A stretch of 64,000 nt of DNA, from positions 682,001-746,000 of the forward strand of contig NZ_CP047025.1 in the NCBI RefSeq assembly GCF_009796845.1, given 5' to 3'. Position 1 is the first letter of the stretch, and each line of letters begins with the position of its first letter. Under the pieces are notes generated by a model. That model ran no database searches and was not told where the DNA came from. It saw nothing but the letters and a program-made list of their open reading frames with translations. Below, piece by piece: positions 60,555 through 64,000 of the stretch. The translations under genes were made by a program, and so were the position numbers. Source of the stretch: Cobetia sp. L2A1 (GTDB lineage: Bacteria; Pseudomonadota; Gammaproteobacteria; Pseudomonadales; Halomonadaceae).

Positions 60555-61883
60555 ATGACTCATGCGATTGCAGATTCCCGTGTTCCAGCGCTACTCAACT
60601 TCCTTTCAGCCTCGCCGACACCTTGGCATGCTACGGCTACCATGGCACAGCGTCTTGAGCAGGAGGGCTATCGACGCCTTGACGAAACTTCGAGCTGGCA
60701 GCTGGAAGCGGGTGAGCGTGGGTATGTCACGCGTAACGACTCTTCACTGATTGCCTTTCGGCTTCCTGAGAGTCATACGCCGCTAACCTCATTACGGATG
60801 ATAGGCGCGCATACGGATTCACCCTGTTTGCGACTAAAGCCCAATCCGGCTCAAGCCAGTCAAGGCTGGTTGACGCTCGGTGTCGAGACCTATGGCGGCG
60901 TACTGCTGAGTACCTGGTTTGATCGTGACCTCGGCTTGGCAGGTCGCATACAGGTGCGTCATCAGGATGGCAAGCGAGAAAGTCTGCTATTGACCGTGGC
61001 GCGCCCTGTGGCTTGTGTACCAAGCCTGGCCATCCATCTTGACCGTGATGTTAACAGCGGGCGTGCCATCAATGCCCAGACACAGATGTCAGCAGTGGTC
61101 ATGCAGCTGCCTGAAGGCAGCAGTACCCCAGCTGATGTTTTTCACGCATTGCTGATCGAGCTCCTTGAGGAGCAGTACGGCGTGCGTGTTGCCGACGTCA
61201 TTGATTTCGAGCTTGGGCTACATGATCTGCAGCCGGCAGCGCAGTCGGGCCTGCGTGGTGAGCTGATCACCAGTGCACGACTCGATAACCTGCTGTCCTG
61301 CTTCGTGGGGCTTGAAGCATTGCTCGAGGCTGATGGTGAGCAGGGAGCCTTGTTCGTCGCGACAGACCACGAAGAAGTTGGCAGCGCCAGTGCCTGTGGC
61401 GCGCAGGGGCCTTTCCTGGCCGATGTGCTCAAGCGCATAAATCACTACGCGGGTTTGGACAACGAAGAAGGCTATCAGTGCCTCGTGCAGCGCTCATTGA
61501 TGATTTCTTGCGACAATGCGCATGCCGTGCATCCCAATTTTGCCGACAAGCATGACGCGGGTCATGGTCCGAAGTTGAATGCCGGGCCGGTGATCAAGGT
61601 CAATGCCAACCAGCGTTATGCTACCAACAGCGTGACGGCCAGTCTGTTCCGTGAGTTGTGTCGTGAGCAAGACGTACCGGTGCAGACCTTCGTCAGCCGT
61701 GCCGATATGGGCTGTGGCAGTACGATTGGGCCGATTACTGCCAGCGAAGTGGGTGTGCCGACATTGGATGTCGGCCTGCCGCAGTGGGGGATGCACTCGA
61801 TTCGTGAAACGGCAGGCAGTCGGGATGTTGCTCTGCTGATCAAGGTGCTGGTGGCGTTCTGTAATCGCGAGTTGTTGGACTGA
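60555..61883 (+). CDS. apeB: M18-family aminopeptidase
   Basis: This is a cytosolic di-zinc aspartyl/leucyl-type aminopeptidase (442 aa) of the M18 family, like the roughly 430-aa ApeB of Pseudomonas. Metal and catalytic regions are MIGAHTDSPCLRLKP (first His and Asp), VATDHEEVGSASACGAQG (catalytic Glu pair) and MISCDNAHAVHPNF. KHDAGHGPKLNAGPVIKVN and QWGMHSIRETAGSRD close the site. ATG 60555 has only a distant GAGGAC, but the family starts here. The gene stands alone, divergent from prc over about 300 bases in which I see nothing else, and a terminator follows it. Confidence 0.92.
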   Translation: MTHAIADSRVPALLNFLSASPTPWHATATMAQRLEQEGYRRLDETSSWQLEAGERGYVTRNDSSLIAFRLPESHTPLTSLRMIGAHTDSPCLRLKPNPAQASQGWLTLGVETYGGVLLSTWFDRDLGLAGRIQVRHQDGKRESLLLTVARPVACVPSLAIHLDRDVNSGRAINAQTQMSAVVMQLPEGSSTPADVFHALLIELLEEQYGVRVADVIDFELGLHDLQPAAQSGLRGELITSARLDNLLSCFVGLEALLEADGEQGALFVATDHEEVGSASACGAQGPFLADVLKRINHYAGLDNEEGYQCLVQRSLMISCDNAHAVHPNFADKHDAGHGPKLNAGPVIKVNANQRYATNSVTASLFRELCREQDVPVQTFVSRADMGCGSTIGPITASEVGVPTLDVGLPQWGMHSIRETAGSRDVALLIKVLVAFCNRELLD

Positions 61884-61949
61884 TGAGGTCTTGGCCGTGA
61901 CATGATTGGTATTGCATGCATGAGTCATGATGTGCTGGCAGCATGATGC

Positions 61950-61977
61950 AAAAAGGCAGCCGCAGGGCTGCCTTTTT
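61950..61977 (+). terminator. Terminator of the M18 aminopeptidase gene
   Basis: AAAAAGGCAGCC pairs with GGCTGCCTTTTT around a four-base loop and ends in a T run. Confidence 0.92.
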
Positions 61978-62025
61978 CAGTTGGCGCGTAAGCAATAGTG
62001 CAATGTCTATCCTGTGTCGCCAACG

Positions 62026-62059
62026 AAAAAGGCCCTGACTGTTACCAGTCAGGGCCTTT
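62026..62059 (-). terminator. Terminator of tRNA-Met
   Basis: AAAGGCCCTGACT pairs perfectly with its complement around GTTACC. On the minus strand it is followed by TTTTTCG, just past the tRNA 3' end. Confidence 0.92.
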
Positions 62060-62071
62060 CGTAATCTTGGT

Positions 62072-62148
62072 TGGTGGCTACACCCTGATTCGAACAGGGG
62101 ACCCCATCATTATGAGTGATGTGCTCTAACCAGCTGAGCTATGTAGCC
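62072..62148 (-). tRNA. tRNA-Met (CAT), second copy
   Basis: This 77-base cloverleaf is identical to that at 57170 except for G instead of A in the T loop (TTCGAAT). It has an encoded CCA end and anticodon CAT. It is in the opposite orientation to the first copy and has its own promoter and terminator. Confidence 0.95.
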
Positions 62149-62163
62149 GTCCAACGGGGGCGA

Positions 62164-62192
62164 ATAATACGGATAGCCTGTAACGCTGTCAA
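62164..62192 (-). promoter_or_regulatory. Sigma-70 promoter of tRNA-Met
   Basis: On the minus strand TTGACA, 17 bases, TATTAT is nearly the ideal promoter. A GC-rich discriminator (CGCCCCCG) and the tRNA start follow 15 bases later. Confidence 0.92.
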
Positions 62193-62206
62193 GAAACAGG
62201 CTGAGA

Positions 62207-63541
62207 TTACCGATAGCCACCGATATGTGTCTTGAGATTTTCGGGTAGCTCATCGCCTGAAATTGCGTGCGCGACAAGATCGGCACTGGCGCAGGCTAGC
62301 GTGAAACCAAGGCTGCCATGGCCGGTATTCAGCCATAGATTATCTGGTGCATCATGTCGGGGCTTCACTCCGCGGATACTCGCATGATGAGTGCGTCCGA
62401 TGAGCGGCGGCCCCTTGGGGGTGCTAGGGCGCAGCCCTGCCCATGGCGTTGCATCGGCAAAATTACCTGCCTCGGGAAAGGTATCGCTGGCAATGCGACG
62501 GAGTGCAGCAATCCGGTCTTGTTCGATAGCAGGGGAGAATAGATCACGTTCGCGGCTGCCGATATCCACCATTGCGGCGATGCGTAACTGAGGAGTATCG
62601 CCGTATTCGAGGTGTGCATAGACCACCTTGCGAGCAGCGTCAGTGACACTGATACGCGGTGCGATAGCCTCTTGTGAGAGCGGCAAGGTGAGGCTGTATC
62701 CCTTCAGTGGCTGGATAGGCAACTGAATGTCGAGTGTACGGACTAATGCTGCGCTGTGATTGCCTGCTGCCAATATGACTTCATCCACTTCCAGGCGCTC
62801 ACGACTGCCATCGATATGGGTGAGCTCAAGATGCTGAATGCGCTGATTCTCCATCGCAAGGGGTGCCACCCGGGTGCTTGCGAGACGCGTGTAACGACCG
62901 GAATGGGTGAGTTGACGCTCCAGTGCCTGGCAGAAGGCTCGGCAGTCAGCTGTTTCATCCGAGGCACTGAAAATGCCACCAGCGAGTATTGATGTCTGTG
63001 TGGCAAGTGCGGGCTCCAATGACACACATTGTTGGGCACTGAGTGGCTGCTGTTCATCAGGGGCTATTCGCGTAGCGATGGCCTTGTCGAGTGCCTGCTG
63101 ATCGCGATGAATGACCAGTTTGCCGGTCTTTCGCCAAGCGAAGTCTGTCAGCCCATCTTGCTCGCGCCACTGTGTCAGTATCTTCTGGCTGTGGTGTGCC
63201 AGTGACAAAAGCTGTGCGGCACTTAGTTGATGCTGACGACGATGACAGGCCGCCAGGAATTGTGCAGCCCAGCGCCACTGTGCAAGGTCGAGTTGTGGAC
63301 GTACTCTGAGTGGGGCCTCGCTGCCGGCCAGTAACCACTTGATGGCCTGTAAGGGCACGCCACTGTCTGCCAATGGTGCCACATAGCGATAGCTGAGCTG
63401 GCCGCCATTGGCATGACTGGTTTCGCTGGCAACCTCAGCATGAGCATCGATGAGTGTGACGTTGTGGCCGGCGCGGATGAGTGCGTATGCACTGGTAAGG
63501 CCGATGACGCCGCCGCCGATGATAGTGACATGACGCTGCAT
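62207..63541 (-). CDS. D-amino-acid dehydrogenase-like FAD oxidoreductase
   Basis: This is a 444-aa flavoprotein of the DadA/DAO family. These enzymes oxidatively deaminate D-amino acids, or related amines, at the membrane and pass electrons to quinone. The FAD motif VTIIGGGVIGLTSAYALIRAGHNVTLIDA starts at residue 5. Other landmarks are ETSHANGGQLSYRYVAPLAD, WLNTGHGSLGFTLACASADLVA at the C-terminus and PLKGYSLTLPL. All follow DadA, with TGHGSLG as the terminal FAD-binding signature. CAGGAG precedes ATG 63541. Substrate is not certain. The LysR gene divergently placed 198 bases away is probably its regulator. Confidence 0.85.
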   Translation of the reverse strand: MQRHVTIIGGGVIGLTSAYALIRAGHNVTLIDAHAEVASETSHANGGQLSYRYVAPLADSGVPLQAIKWLLAGSEAPLRVRPQLDLAQWRWAAQFLAACHRRQHQLSAAQLLSLAHHSQKILTQWREQDGLTDFAWRKTGKLVIHRDQQALDKAIATRIAPDEQQPLSAQQCVSLEPALATQTSILAGGIFSASDETADCRAFCQALERQLTHSGRYTRLASTRVAPLAMENQRIQHLELTHIDGSRERLEVDEVILAAGNHSAALVRTLDIQLPIQPLKGYSLTLPLSQEAIAPRISVTDAARKVVYAHLEYGDTPQLRIAAMVDIGSRERDLFSPAIEQDRIAALRRIASDTFPEAGNFADATPWAGLRPSTPKGPPLIGRTHHASIRGVKPRHDAPDNLWLNTGHGSLGFTLACASADLVAHAISGDELPENLKTHIGGYR

Positions 63542-63739
63542 GGCAGGCTCCTGATAGAAGATCGTCTGAGCATGCCTGTTGAACAAGAGCAGGGCGAATG
63601 AAAGCCTGTCGATATGGCATAACCTTGGGTTATGGCTGCGAGGGTGCAGTGGCGCATGTCGCTCGTCGCCATGACTCGCGTATGCTGCCTATCCAGAGGA
63701 TATTCAGCACTGGCTACTGAAGCGTGACGGGAAGGCAGA

Positions 63740-64000
63740 ATGCGACTCAGAGATCTCGAGATATTTCATGCTGTGTTGCAGGCGGGCAGTGTCACGGGTG
63801 CCGCACGGCTGCTACATATCTCCCAGCCAGCGGCGAGCAAGGCCTTGCAGCAGATTGAGCGGCAATGGGGCATCGTGTTGTTCACGCGTAGCGCAGGGCA
63901 GCTGTACCCCACTGAGGCGGCTCGCCAGATGGAGACGGCGAGCCAGGGGATGCTAGGGCAGCTGGACGAGGTAAAGCGGCTAGCGGTTGGTTTGCGGTGT
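63740..64000 (+). CDS. LysR-family regulator, N-terminal part
   Basis: The frame runs off the right edge after 87 codons. The sequence MRLRDLEIFHAVLQAGSVTGAARLLHISQPAASKALQQIE is a typical LysR helix-turn-helix. It is followed by RQWGIVLFTRSAGQLYPTEAARQM, the wing and start of the linker helix. GGGAAGGCAGA precedes ATG 63740. Its position divergent from the DadA-like gene is the classic LysR arrangement and suggests control of that gene. The effector domain is outside the window. Confidence 0.9.
   Translation, partial: MRLRDLEIFHAVLQAGSVTGAARLLHISQPAASKALQQIERQWGIVLFTRSAGQLYPTEAARQMETASQGMLGQLDEVKRLAVGLRC

Overview
The window looks like a chromosomal segment of a halophilic or marine gammaproteobacterium of the Halomonadaceae (Halomonas/Cobetia type). 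This is an inference, not a database match. It rests on the glycine betaine genes betIBA with a choline-binding protein, on proteins rich in Asp/Glu, and on gammaproteobacterial gene orders such as miaB-phoH-ybeY-corC-lnt and holA-lptE-leuS with ybeL beside it. I see no IS element, prophage, CRISPR array, integron, toxin-antitoxin pair or biosynthetic cluster. Almost all of the window is core genome, densely packed and with many intrinsic terminators between convergent genes.

Layout. 1-5.4 kb: a partial gene, TatD, the ABC-F ATPase Uup, a universal stress protein, a membrane-anchored unknown and SlyA. 5.6-11.8 kb: a DUF5924/DUF2914-type membrane protein, the beta-oxidation pair fadBA and an amidohydrolase. 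11.9-18.6 kb: holA, lptE and leuS on the minus strand, then divergently ybeL and a TPR/glycosyltransferase-like gene translationally coupled to it. 18.7-25.6 kb: a minus-strand envelope/RNA block of ydcF-like, lnt, corC, ybeY, phoH and miaB. 26.3-35.6 kb: single genes for an SH3 protein, thiopurine methyltransferase, a YajG lipoprotein, an MFS carrier, gamma-glutamyltransferase, rpe with a GIY-YIG protein, ndh and gph. 35.7-40.1 kb: trpE, then trpGDC behind a clear tryptophan attenuator. 40.2-47.5 kb: a seven-gene minus-strand glycerol-3-phosphate/glycerophosphodiester operon, ugpBAEC-ugpQ-deoR-HAD. 47.8-51 kb: an unknown gene and fadE. 51.3-57 kb: betIBA and a divergent choX. 57.2-57.8 kb: tRNA-Met and three identical tRNA-Asn genes. 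58-64 kb: the protease prc, an M18 aminopeptidase, a second tRNA-Met, a DadA-like dehydrogenase and a partial LysR regulator.

How the genes work together. The most informative content is regulatory. (1) A 16-codon leader peptide with tandem Trp codons, mutually exclusive GC-rich pairing segments and an intrinsic terminator lie before trpGDC. (2) Two 7-4-7 inverted repeats of the TTCAAAC/GTTTGAA type lie upstream of fadBA and, about 44 kb away, upstream of fadE. This suggests one PsrA-type fatty-acid regulator for both. (3) A perfect 14-bp palindrome lies between betI and choX and links choline capture to betaine synthesis. (4) A candidate Pho box and a second palindrome lie upstream of ugpB. 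(5) Strong RNA hairpins lie between ybeY and corC, directly before the lnt ribosome-binding site, and between ugpB and ugpA.

No wholly new system was evident. The best candidates for new biology are the TPR/glycosyltransferase-like gene beside leuS-ybeL, the long acidic insertion in YbeY, the repeat-like insertion in the UgpC regulatory domain, and the dedicated DeoR/HAD extension of the ugp operon.
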